Origin: an uncultured Blautia sp. | GTDB taxonomy: Bacteria; Bacillota; Clostridia; Lachnospirales; Lachnospiraceae | Direction: 5' to 3' | NCBI GenBank assembly: GCA_900765525.1 | Contig: CAAFRY010000025.1 | Coordinates: 1-16,887 of the forward strand | DNA: 16,887 bases | Shown: one piece after another, positions 7,994-14,451 of the stretch | Layout: every line of letters begins with the position of its first letter | Position numbering within the stretch: the first letter of the stretch is position 1 | Position numbers and translations under genes: made by a program | The notes under the pieces: generated by a model | What the model was told of the DNA's origin: nothing | The model's database searches: none | The model's input: only the letters and a program-made list of their open reading frames with translations

Positions 7994-8688
7994 AAGAAAA
8001 AATAAAAGTATTGATTGCAGAAGATGTGGCACCTATCCGAAAAAGGTACCTAAAAATTTTAAATAGTCACCCATCTATCGAAGTCGTCGGTGATGTCGAA
8101 TCAGGAACAGATGCCTGTATTTTGGCAAAAAAACTAAAGCCGGATATAGTTCTTATGGATATTGAAATGGAATGCAAAGACGCAGGTATCCGGGCTACAG
8201 GTGAAATCCTGGCCGAAAATCCCCAAATAAAAATTATCATTCTGACGGTATATGAAGAGGATGAATTGATTTTTTCTGCTTTCCGGTTAGGTGCCTGTGA
8301 TTATATTTTGAAAAATTCTTCTGAAGAAGATATTATAAGCGGAGTAATTGGCGCTTACCATAATTCGTCCCCTATTCGACCGGAAATTGCAGATAAAATA
8401 CGCAATGAATTCCAGAGAGTAAAAACCTATGAGAGCAGCTTTCTGTTCATGTTGAATCTGCTGTCAACGCTAACCCCCAGAGAACTGGACACTCTGTATC
8501 TTTTGTCTAATGGATACAGCAAAAAGGATGTCTGCGAAATGCGCTGTGTGGAAATGAGTACCGTAAAATCTCAGGTCCACAATATTCTTAAAAAATTCAA
8601 CAAAAAGAAAATCGCAGACATTATTACTACGGATACAGACCGCCATCTTTTAGGAAGTATTTTAAACAACACCTTTCCAAAGACTTAG
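7990..8688 (+). CDS. Response regulator, NarL/LuxR family
   Basis: A 232-aa regulator. Its receiver domain has the acidic pair E11-D12, phospho-acceptor D57 (VLMD-I), T86 and K108, all the usual conserved positions. A C-terminal LuxR-type helix-turn-helix spans about residues 160-215 (LTPRELDTLYLLSNGYSKKDVCEM, then STVKSQVHNILKKF). It starts inside the kinase stop codon (ATGA overlap), with AGGAA 8 nt upstream, so the pair is co-translated. It is expected to be phosphorylated by the preceding kinase and to activate its target, most likely the divergent transporter/sulfatase operon. The segment between the domains (about 125-158) has no recognisable motif. Confidence 0.95.
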   Translation: MKEKIKVLIAEDVAPIRKRYLKILNSHPSIEVVGDVESGTDACILAKKLKPDIVLMDIEMECKDAGIRATGEILAENPQIKIIILTVYEEDELIFSAFRLGACDYILKNSSEEDIISGVIGAYHNSSPIRPEIADKIRNEFQRVKTYESSFLFMLNLLSTLTPRELDTLYLLSNGYSKKDVCEMRCVEMSTVKSQVHNILKKFNKKKIADIITTDTDRHLLGSILNNTFPKT

Positions 8689-8754
8689 AGCTTAATTGTT
8701 GAGCTTAACCTAAATCGCATCTTTTAAAACAATTTCGGCCAGGCAAAACCAGCA

Positions 8755-8826
8755 AGGGGTGTCCCCAAGAAAATGCCTCTTTTCTTTACCATTGGTTAAA
8801 AGCGGCATTTCTTTCGGGACACCCCT
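8755..8826. terminator. Long hairpin at convergent gene junction, probable bidirectional terminator
   Basis: Bases 8755-8783 pair with 8798-8826: 29 positions with 25 Watson-Crick pairs and one G-T, around a 14-nt loop. The outer 11 bp (AGGGGTGTCCC / GGGACACCCCT) are perfect. It lies between the stops of the response regulator (8688, plus) and the FtsX-type permease (8886, minus). Neither side has a strong U-tract, so termination is inferred from position. The length is more than a simple terminator needs, and a mobile palindromic repeat is an alternative. Confidence 0.6.
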
Positions 8827-8885
8827 ATTAAAAATCTCTATATCTTCTTGTCGCCCATTCTTTTCTCTTCTACGCCTTATTTTCT

Positions 8886-11800
8886 TTACTCCACACTCTT
8901 TAAAGATTCTACCATGTCAATTTCTTTCAGTTTGAAGTACATGACGAAATTCACAAAGGCGGAGAATATTCCGGTCAATACAGCGCTGATAAGGAAGCTG
9001 ATAAGGGATACCTTCTGGCCGAACATTACCATGTCCACCCTGATGGTATGGATAATATATTGGTGGAGAATGATTCCCAAGAATACTCCTACCACAATTC
9101 CCATAATGGTCAGAATGATATTTTCATGATAAACATAGGCCGCCACCTCCTGGTCGTAGAAGCCCAGCACCTTCAGCGTGGCAAGCTCCCTTCTTCTCTC
9201 TGTAATATTTACATTGTTCAGATTATAAAGTACCACGAAAGCCAGAAGAGCTGCTGTGATAATCAGCACAATTACCACCAGCACCAGTGCCTGGAGCATA
9301 TCGTTAATTTCTTGTTTCTGGTCAGAGGTATAGCTTACATTATAAACACCCGGCTGTTGGAGAAGGGCCGTACCTATCTCCTGCTCCTGGGTTTTTCCTT
9401 CTTCTGTCAGCTTAATATACATTACCTCGTACTCTGTCTGCTGACCGTAAAGATTCTGGTAAAGCTTAGGAGACATATAGGCATAATTCATAATATAATT
9501 TTCTACAATACCACTTACCTTTACCTCTACAGACTGGCCGTTTTCCTTTTGGAGTGAAATGCTGTCGCCCTTTTCCACTTCCAGGGTTTGTGCCATCCAC
9601 TCCGTAAGAAGAATTCCCTGGTCATCCATGGAATAGGTTTCCTCTGTAGTCCTGTTTTGCAGTACCGTCATTTCCTGAAAATCTGATACATGTTCCGGCA
9701 CACAAAGATAGACTTCTCCGCTTCCCTGGTCTGTTTCTGTATCTACCATTTCCATATGTAGCATGGTGGAGGCCTGAACCTCCTTTTCCTTCTCTATCCA
9801 TTTTTCCAAATCTGCTTTCTCCTGGTCTGTTCCGCTGAGGGTAACCATGGCGTCATAGAGTTGGATGTTATCGTATTGAATTTCCGCCAAATCAATGATG
9901 GAATCCCTAAGGCCAAATCCTGTAACCAGCAGGGCCATGGTAGCGGAAATTCCGAAGATAGTCATAAAAAGCCGCTTTTTATAACGGAAAATATTCCGGA
10001 AAGTAGATTTTGTAGTAAAGTTCAGCCGTTTCCAAAGGAAGGGCATATGCTCCAACAGCACTCTTTTTCCTACCTTTGGAGCTTCTGGACGCATAAGCTG
10101 TGCCGGAAGCTCTTTCAATTCTTTCAAACAAGAGGCGGCCGTAGCTGCCATAATACAGACAAAGGAAATCAGCAGGGCCTGAACCGCTGAATCCAGCCGA
10201 TAGGGTATTTCCGGCTGATTCAGACAGTCGTACATAATTCCATAGCTTACCTGTATGATATAGGGAAACAGTTTCTGTCCCACCAGTATGCCGATGGCTC
10301 CTCCTCCCAGGGTGGCAGTCCCTGCATACCACAGATATTTCATTGCAATATCTGCCTTTCGGTAACCAAGAGCTTTCATGGTACCGATATGGCCTCTCTG
10401 TTCTTCTACCATCCTTGTCATGGTGGTAAGACTTACCAAGGCCGCTACCAGGAAAAACATCAGCGGGAAAACCCTGCCGATAGCACCAATCTGCTGGGCA
10501 TTGTCTTCCATCTCACTGTAATCTACCACTGCATCGTCCCTGGTCTGCACATACCATTTGGGCAATTCTAAATCCGCCAGCTCCTGCTCTGCCTCTGCCA
10601 ATTTTTGTTCTCCATCGGCAATCTCCTCTTCTGCCTCTTTCTTTCCTTCCAGATATTCTTTCTCACCGTCTTCCAGCTCTTGTCTGGCGTCTGCCAGTTT
10701 CTGTTCCTGCTCAGGAAGCTGGGCTTTGGCCTCTTCCAACTGCTGTCGGCCGGAAGCGATTTGGGCTTCGCCGTCGGCTATCTGTTTTTCATAGGAGGCG
10801 ATTTGAGATTTTCCGCTTTCTATCTGAGAAGAGGATGCATTCAACTCATCCTTTGCACTTTGCAGCTGCTGCCGACCGTCGGCCATCTGGGCCTCTCCGG
10901 CTTCCAACTGGGCCATTCCGGCCTTTAGTTCAGCCTCCTTAGCCTCCAGTTCCCCACGAGCAGCTTCCAACTGGGCAGCTCCGGCTTCTAGTTCAGTTTC
11001 GTACTGAGCTATGGCTGCATTTCCCTGTTGGATAGCTTCAAGGGCCGCTGCTTCCTGGGCGGCAAACTCAGCTTTGGCGGCCTCTAAAGCCTGTCTTCCT
11101 GCTTCCAGTTCTCTCTGACCCTGGTCGTATTGCAGCTTCATTTCTGCCAGGATTGCCAGATTTTCCTCATATTCCGGAGTTCCCTCTTCTCCCAAAGCAC
11201 CCTCAAGTGCCCCTATCTGCCCGGCCAATGCATCCAGGTCCTGCTGAGATTGATTCAGCACTGCTTCCTGGGCTTCCAGTTGGGCTCTTCCGGCCTCCAA
11301 CTGGGCCTGGGCCTTCTGAATTTCCTGCTTCTGGGCTTCCAGCTGGGCTCTTCCCTGATTCAGCTTTTCCTCTTCCTGAGTAAGCTGGGCTTTCCCGGCC
11401 TCCAACTGGGCCTGGCCCTCCTCCAAAGCTGCTCTGCTGCTGTCCAATTCCTGCTGGGCCTGGTTTAATGCAGCCTCATTATCTGCTATCTGCTTCTTCC
11501 CATCTGCCAATTGGGCTTCCCCGTCTGCCAGTTTCTGTTTTTCTGAAGCTATCTGTGCCTTAGAACTTTCCAAGTCCCGGGCGCTCTGATTCAGAGTAGC
11601 CTCGTTATCCGCTATCTGTTTCTTTCCGTCTGCCAGCTGAGTTTCCCCGTCCGTCAGCTCCTTCCATCCGTCATCCAGCTCCTTACGTCCGTCTGACAAT
11701 TCCTGCTGAGCCGTGGCTTTTCCGTCTTCCAGTTCTTCCCTTGCATCTGCTATCTCCTGGGAAGCTTCATTATATATCTGGTCATATCTCCACTGACACT

Positions 11801-12590
11801 GAGCGTCTGCCACATTATCTTCCACCACTTTCTGGACTTTTTCTACTGCAGCTTTATACTCATCGGAATAGGCTTCATAGGTTCCGGCTTCCTTCAACTG
11901 TACATTCATATGGGTATAGACTTCCATAGCAAAGGCTTCCGGCTGCACCACTGCAAATCCTGTTACCTGGCCGTTTCCTATGGATGCACTTCCTCTGGTC
12001 ATAAAAGACAGATACATGGGGCTGGTTCCGATACCTACAACCTGGTAGGTCTCCTGTCCCAGGGTGGAGGTTTCTTCGTCCCCGGAATCCTCCTCATCCT
12101 TTTCTTCCTCATACAAGGTTACTTCCGTACCTATCTCTGCACCCAGGGTATCGGCCAGAGCGCTGTCCAGGAAAATTTCATTTTTCTTTTCAGGCATCCG
12201 GCCTTCTGCGATACCACATTTAGCCATAGAGCTTTCTGCCATAACATGGACAACATACTGCTCCCCTTCTTTATCACACAACAAATCAGCGGCATAGGTA
12301 AGCTCCGCCGCTTTCACACTTTCCTCCTCCAGCACAGCATCTAAATCCTCCTGCTGCAGCCCCATGGTACTTACAACCTGCAAGTCAAACAGATTGGACT
12401 CCTTCAGATATTTATCTGTTGTGCTGAGCATATCCGGCATGGCCGCTCTTACCCCGGAAAAAAAAGAAACCCCCAGCGCTGACATGAGAAAAAGGGAGAG
12501 AAATCTTGGGAAAGTTTTCTTTATTTCCTGTCGTATATCTTTATGTAGAGCTTTCTTCTTCACCTTTGTATAGTCCCTTTCCTTCACCAA
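8886..12590 (-). CDS. FtsX/MacB-type ABC transporter permease with very long coiled-coil domain
   Basis: A 1234-aa membrane protein. One N-terminal helix (about residues 31-50, FLSLFLMSALGVSFFSGVR) leads to a MacB-like extracytoplasmic domain. A Gln/Glu/Ala-rich coiled coil of about 400 residues follows (roughly 280-680), built from units such as QLADGKKQIADNEA and AQLEAGRAQLEA. Then comes a first FtsX block (helix near 700, EEQRGHIGTMKALGY), a second extracytoplasmic domain, and a C-terminal FtsX block (ERRRELATLKVLGFY) with further helices. Such permeases work with a separate ATPase in mechanotransmission or lipid/peptide export; no ATPase gene lies next to it here. The start is uncertain: the frame begins with TTG at 12590, while GTG at 12563, just before KKKALHKDIRQEIKKT and preceded by GGAAAGGGA, resembles the usual start of relatives. 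It is read alone from its own promoter. Confidence 0.93.
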   Translation of the reverse strand: MVKERDYTKVKKKALHKDIRQEIKKTFPRFLSLFLMSALGVSFFSGVRAAMPDMLSTTDKYLKESNLFDLQVVSTMGLQQEDLDAVLEEESVKAAELTYAADLLCDKEGEQYVVHVMAESSMAKCGIAEGRMPEKKNEIFLDSALADTLGAEIGTEVTLYEEEKDEEDSGDEETSTLGQETYQVVGIGTSPMYLSFMTRGSASIGNGQVTGFAVVQPEAFAMEVYTHMNVQLKEAGTYEAYSDEYKAAVEKVQKVVEDNVADAQCQWRYDQIYNEASQEIADAREELEDGKATAQQELSDGRKELDDGWKELTDGETQLADGKKQIADNEATLNQSARDLESSKAQIASEKQKLADGEAQLADGKKQIADNEAALNQAQQELDSSRAALEEGQAQLEAGKAQLTQEEEKLNQGRAQLEAQKQEIQKAQAQLEAGRAQLEAQEAVLNQSQQDLDALAGQIGALEGALGEEGTPEYEENLAILAEMKLQYDQGQRELEAGRQALEAAKAEFAAQEAAALEAIQQGNAAIAQYETELEAGAAQLEAARGELEAKEAELKAGMAQLEAGEAQMADGRQQLQSAKDELNASSSQIESGKSQIASYEKQIADGEAQIASGRQQLEEAKAQLPEQEQKLADARQELEDGEKEYLEGKKEAEEEIADGEQKLAEAEQELADLELPKWYVQTRDDAVVDYSEMEDNAQQIGAIGRVFPLMFFLVAALVSLTTMTRMVEEQRGHIGTMKALGYRKADIAMKYLWYAGTATLGGGAIGILVGQKLFPYIIQVSYGIMYDCLNQPEIPYRLDSAVQALLISFVCIMAATAASCLKELKELPAQLMRPEAPKVGKRVLLEHMPFLWKRLNFTTKSTFRNIFRYKKRLFMTIFGISATMALLVTGFGLRDSIIDLAEIQYDNIQLYDAMVTLSGTDQEKADLEKWIEKEKEVQASTMLHMEMVDTETDQGSGEVYLCVPEHVSDFQEMTVLQNRTTEETYSMDDQGILLTEWMAQTLEVEKGDSISLQKENGQSVEVKVSGIVENYIMNYAYMSPKLYQNLYGQQTEYEVMYIKLTEEGKTQEQEIGTALLQQPGVYNVSYTSDQKQEINDMLQALVLVVIVLIITAALLAFVVLYNLNNVNITERRRELATLKVLGFYDQEVAAYVYHENIILTIMGIVVGVFLGIILHQYIIHTIRVDMVMFGQKVSLISFLISAVLTGIFSAFVNFVMYFKLKEIDMVESLKSVE

Positions 12591-12623
12591 TTTTTTCTTG
12601 AATGTTTACCATCCTATATTAAA

Positions 12624-12652
12624 ATTCTAAGGCTTTTTCATCGGTTTGTCGA
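12624..12652 (-). promoter_or_regulatory. Sigma-A promoter for the FtsX-type permease
   Basis: On the minus strand, TCGACA (12652-12647) and TAGAAT (12629-12624) are spaced by exactly 17 bp. It lies between the HAD phosphatase stop (12672) and the permease start, giving a leader of about 25-50 nt depending on the start codon. It implies independent transcription of the permease. Confidence 0.6.
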
Positions 12653-12671
12653 GGGAAAGACTATAAAATTT

Positions 12672-13520
12672 TTATGTACAAATTTCTCCCTCCAATATCC
12701 CCCATATTGCAGTTCCCACTCCGTCCTCCTGATTAGAGCCGGTGATAAAGTCTGCTGCCGCTTTACAGGAAGGGGCTGCGTTTTCCATAGCAATGCCCAG
12801 GCCTGCATATTCCAGCATCTCTCTGTCATTGTCTCCGTCTCCGAAAGCAGCCAGGGCCTCTCTGGGACAATTCAATTGCTCCAACAAAAACGACACTCCG
12901 GAAACTTTCCCTGCCTTTTCATGGGAAATCTCTAAAAGCTGTGGCACGGAGGAGGTAATATACACATTAGAGACATTTTGCTCCAGAGTTTTCCACAATT
13001 TCCTCTTTTCTTCCTCACTTTTCACCACCACATCTATGGATTCCAGCTTTTCCTTGTGACAGCTGAGAAAAGCTCTCATATCCTCAATAGGGGTTCTGGT
13101 GCTTTGTATATATCCCACGGCCCGCCCAGAAGCACCAAAGCTTACCGGTCTCTCCACATACTCTTTTTGGGCATAAGGCTTTCCGTCAATAAAGCCCTCC
13201 AGCACCACCGGCCATTCCCGGGTTTCCCTGAGGATTTCTTCTACAGCCTCTGCTTCTAATTTGTATTGCCGCAGGCAAGTCCCTGTCTGAATATCATACA
13301 CCGCCGCTCCGTTAGAAGTAACGGCATAGCGGATACCCTCTATGTCTTTTATATCCCCAGGAAGGGATTCCAGGGAACGGCCGCTGGCGATTATCACCTG
13401 GATGCCCTGACTAATAGCGGCTTCTATTGCTCTTCTGTTTCTATCGCTTAATCGTCCCCGGGGATTCAGCGCAGTTCCGTCTAAATCCGTCACAATACAT
13501 CTGATTCTGCTCACACTCAT
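12672..13520 (-). CDS. Cof-type HAD-IIB family sugar-phosphatase-like hydrolase
   Basis: A 282-aa cytoplasmic hydrolase. It has all four HAD motifs: D12-L-D14-G-T with the nucleophile and acid Asp, S-G-R-S near residue 50, a Lys in HEKAGKVSG around residue 205, and F-G-D228-G-D-N-D for Mg2+. The size and the cap between motifs II and III fit the Cof/YidA-like IIB group, which dephosphorylates sugar phosphates, PLP or FMN with broad specificity. The frame is open to 13547, inside the preceding gene. AAAGGAG at 13529-13523 lies only 2 nt from ATG 13520 but 8 nt from GTG 13514, so translation may begin at either. The gene starts 7 nt after the alkyltransferase-like stop, so the two form one transcript. 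The physiological substrate is unknown. Confidence 0.92.
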   Translation of the reverse strand: MSVSRIRCIVTDLDGTALNPRGRLSDRNRRAIEAAISQGIQVIIASGRSLESLPGDIKDIEGIRYAVTSNGAAVYDIQTGTCLRQYKLEAEAVEEILRETREWPVVLEGFIDGKPYAQKEYVERPVSFGASGRAVGYIQSTRTPIEDMRAFLSCHKEKLESIDVVVKSEEEKRKLWKTLEQNVSNVYITSSVPQLLEISHEKAGKVSGVSFLLEQLNCPREALAAFGDGDNDREMLEYAGLGIAMENAAPSCKAAADFITGSNQEDGVGTAIWGILEGEICT

Positions 13521-13527
13521 TTCTCCT

Positions 13528-13899
13528 TTAAATTCCGTTAATTTCAAATAAAGCTCTGAATTCCTCTGCCTCTTTCAGCCTGGTCTTCCACTGATATTTT
13601 TTCAAATCTACCAGCCATCCCTCCTGGGTATATATGACCGGAACCTCCTCATGTTCTAAAAGCCTTTTCTGCAAATCCGCCGTCTCGAAAGCCGCTGCTC
13701 CGCTTAATATCCCTTTGGCATTCACCACTCTATGAGCTGGTATTTTTTCTCCCAGCCGGTCTGTCCTCAGTCCATATCCCACCTGTCTGGCGTTCTTCGG
13801 TTTGCCGCAGAGCAAAGCTATCTGCCCATATGTAGCCACTTTTCCATAAGGGATACTTTGACATACAAATGCTGCTCTTTTATAAAAATCATAGCCCAT
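13528..13899 (-). CDS. Alkyltransferase-like protein (MGMT family DNA-binding domain, no catalytic Cys)
   Basis: A 123-aa protein made only of the MGMT DNA-binding domain: FVCQSIPYGKVATYGQIA, then N-A-R38-Q-V-G with the arginine finger, Y24 as the nucleotide-flipping Tyr, and P54-A55-H-R-V-V where active methyltransferases have P-C-H-R-V. Replacing the acceptor Cys by Ala defines the alkyltransferase-like (ATL) group. Known members (fission yeast Atl1, E. coli YbaZ) bind O6-alkylguanine and route it to nucleotide excision repair without removing the alkyl group. The C-terminal part (LEHEEVPVIYTQEGWLVDL, Y-x-W) also matches ATLs. It is the first gene of a two-gene unit with the HAD phosphatase and has its own promoter. 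The protein should be cytoplasmic. It cannot be a methyltransferase unless the base call at codon 55 is wrong. Confidence 0.9.
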   Translation of the reverse strand: MGYDFYKRAAFVCQSIPYGKVATYGQIALLCGKPKNARQVGYGLRTDRLGEKIPAHRVVNAKGILSGAAAFETADLQKRLLEHEEVPVIYTQEGWLVDLKKYQWKTRLKEAEEFRALFEINGI

Positions 13900-13963
13900 A
13901 TCTCATTACCGCCTTTCCATCCTTCCGTATTTCCAAACCAGTGCATAGACGCTATGTATTTTT

Positions 13964-13992
13964 ATTGTATTCCCTGGGCTTCAGAAAATCAA
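13964..13992 (-). promoter_or_regulatory. Sigma-A promoter for the ATL-HAD unit
   Basis: On the minus strand, TTGATT (13992-13987) and TACAAT (13969-13964, 5/6) have a 17-bp spacer. The leader to ATG 13899 would be about 55 nt. It is among the best promoter matches in the window. Confidence 0.65.
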
Positions 13993-14010
13993 CATCCTCA
14001 ATTATGTTGA
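13989..14010. promoter_or_regulatory. Inverted repeat overlapping the ATL promoter -35
   Basis: TCAACAT (13989-13995) and ATGTTGA (14004-14010) are perfect 7-bp arms with an 8-bp spacer. The left arm overlaps the -35 hexamer, the typical place for a repressor or class II activator site. The binding protein is unknown. Confidence 0.4.
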
Positions 14011-14033
14011 CATATGCTTCGTAACAGTTCAGC

Positions 14034-14198
14034 CTAGTGTACTGGCATGTTCATTTTCAGCATAATGACATAGAATGAATTTTCATTCTGCAAGGCGGAG
14101 GAATGAGGCGTAGCGGTGGCTACGTTGATTGACGACAACGCAGCAGATGGAAATTCAGGCAAGTCATTTGTTGAAATGTGAACGATACAGTACACTGG
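14034..14198. repeat. Nested palindromic element with terminal inverted repeats (MITE-like or structured RNA)
   Basis: The 165-bp element folds on itself along its whole length. The ends 14034-14044 and 14188-14198 pair over 11 positions (9 perfect: AGTGTACTG / CAGTACACT). Inside are GTTCA/TGAAC, TTTCA/TGAAA, AATGAC/GTCATT (14064-14069 with 14163-14168), TGAATTTTCAT (14076-14086) with ATGGAAATTCA (14147-14157), and CTGC/GCAG. The apex CGTAGC-GGTG-GCTACG is a perfect 6-bp hairpin (14109-14124). No coding frame of note runs through it and no clear target-site duplication is visible. Non-coding mobile palindromic repeat is favoured; a structured RNA is possible. Confidence 0.6.
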
Positions 14199-14218
14199 TT
14201 TATCGTATATACCATATA

Positions 14219-14451
14219 TTATAGCAATCCTATATGGCGTTTTTCAATCATAAAAATGTCCTGTGTGCAATGGCAGAGCCGGTTTTCTTTTAAAGGCAGA
14301 GCCAGTTTCAGTCTATCCATGCTTACCATCTTAATATCTGAAATCACTACCCTCGGCCTGTTCCTTTTATATATTTCTAAAGTCATTTTTCTACTGGAAA
14401 TTGTTTTGATTCCTGGAATTTCTCTGCGTCTTAAACGGATAAGGGTTATCT
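14219..14451 (-). pseudogene. Decayed fragment of a response-regulator receiver domain
   Basis: A minus-strand frame without a start codon of its own, overlapping the end of the MFS gene and ending in TAA at 14221-14219. It reads IRLRREIPGIKTISSRKM, then TLEIYKRNRPRVVISDIKM, then VSMDRLKLA. This follows the receiver-domain pattern up to the phospho-acceptor strand (A-L-E-I-Y-K-x-x-R-P-D-V-V-I-S-D-I-K-M-P-x-M-D-G-L-E-L-A) as in YesN-type regulators. The first strand with its acidic pair is missing, and the P after IKM and the G after MD are changed, as expected in a relic. The tail after LKLA is not recognised. This is a pattern-based call. Confidence 0.5.

Noticed and set aside
10558..11468. 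Several plus-strand open frames rich in Ser, Phe, Leu and Gly, and tandem similar DNA units resembling an array
   Set aside because: They are antisense shadows of the repetitive coiled-coil code of the FtsX-type permease. Unit similarity follows the heptad pattern, without constant repeats and unique spacers, so it is not a CRISPR array.
12587..12610. A 23-codon leader peptide frame starting ATG 12610 before the FtsX-type permease
   Set aside because: It is out of frame, overlaps the permease start, and shows no feature beyond chance.
13528..13899. Annotation as active O6-methylguanine-DNA methyltransferase
   Set aside because: The acceptor Cys is Ala (PAHRV), so no alkyl transfer is possible.
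14034..14198. Riboswitch controlling a neighbouring gene
   Set aside because: The nearest starts are not downstream of it at leader distance: the ATL unit has its own promoter between, and the exporter gene ends rather than starts on the other side. No known riboswitch motif was recognised.
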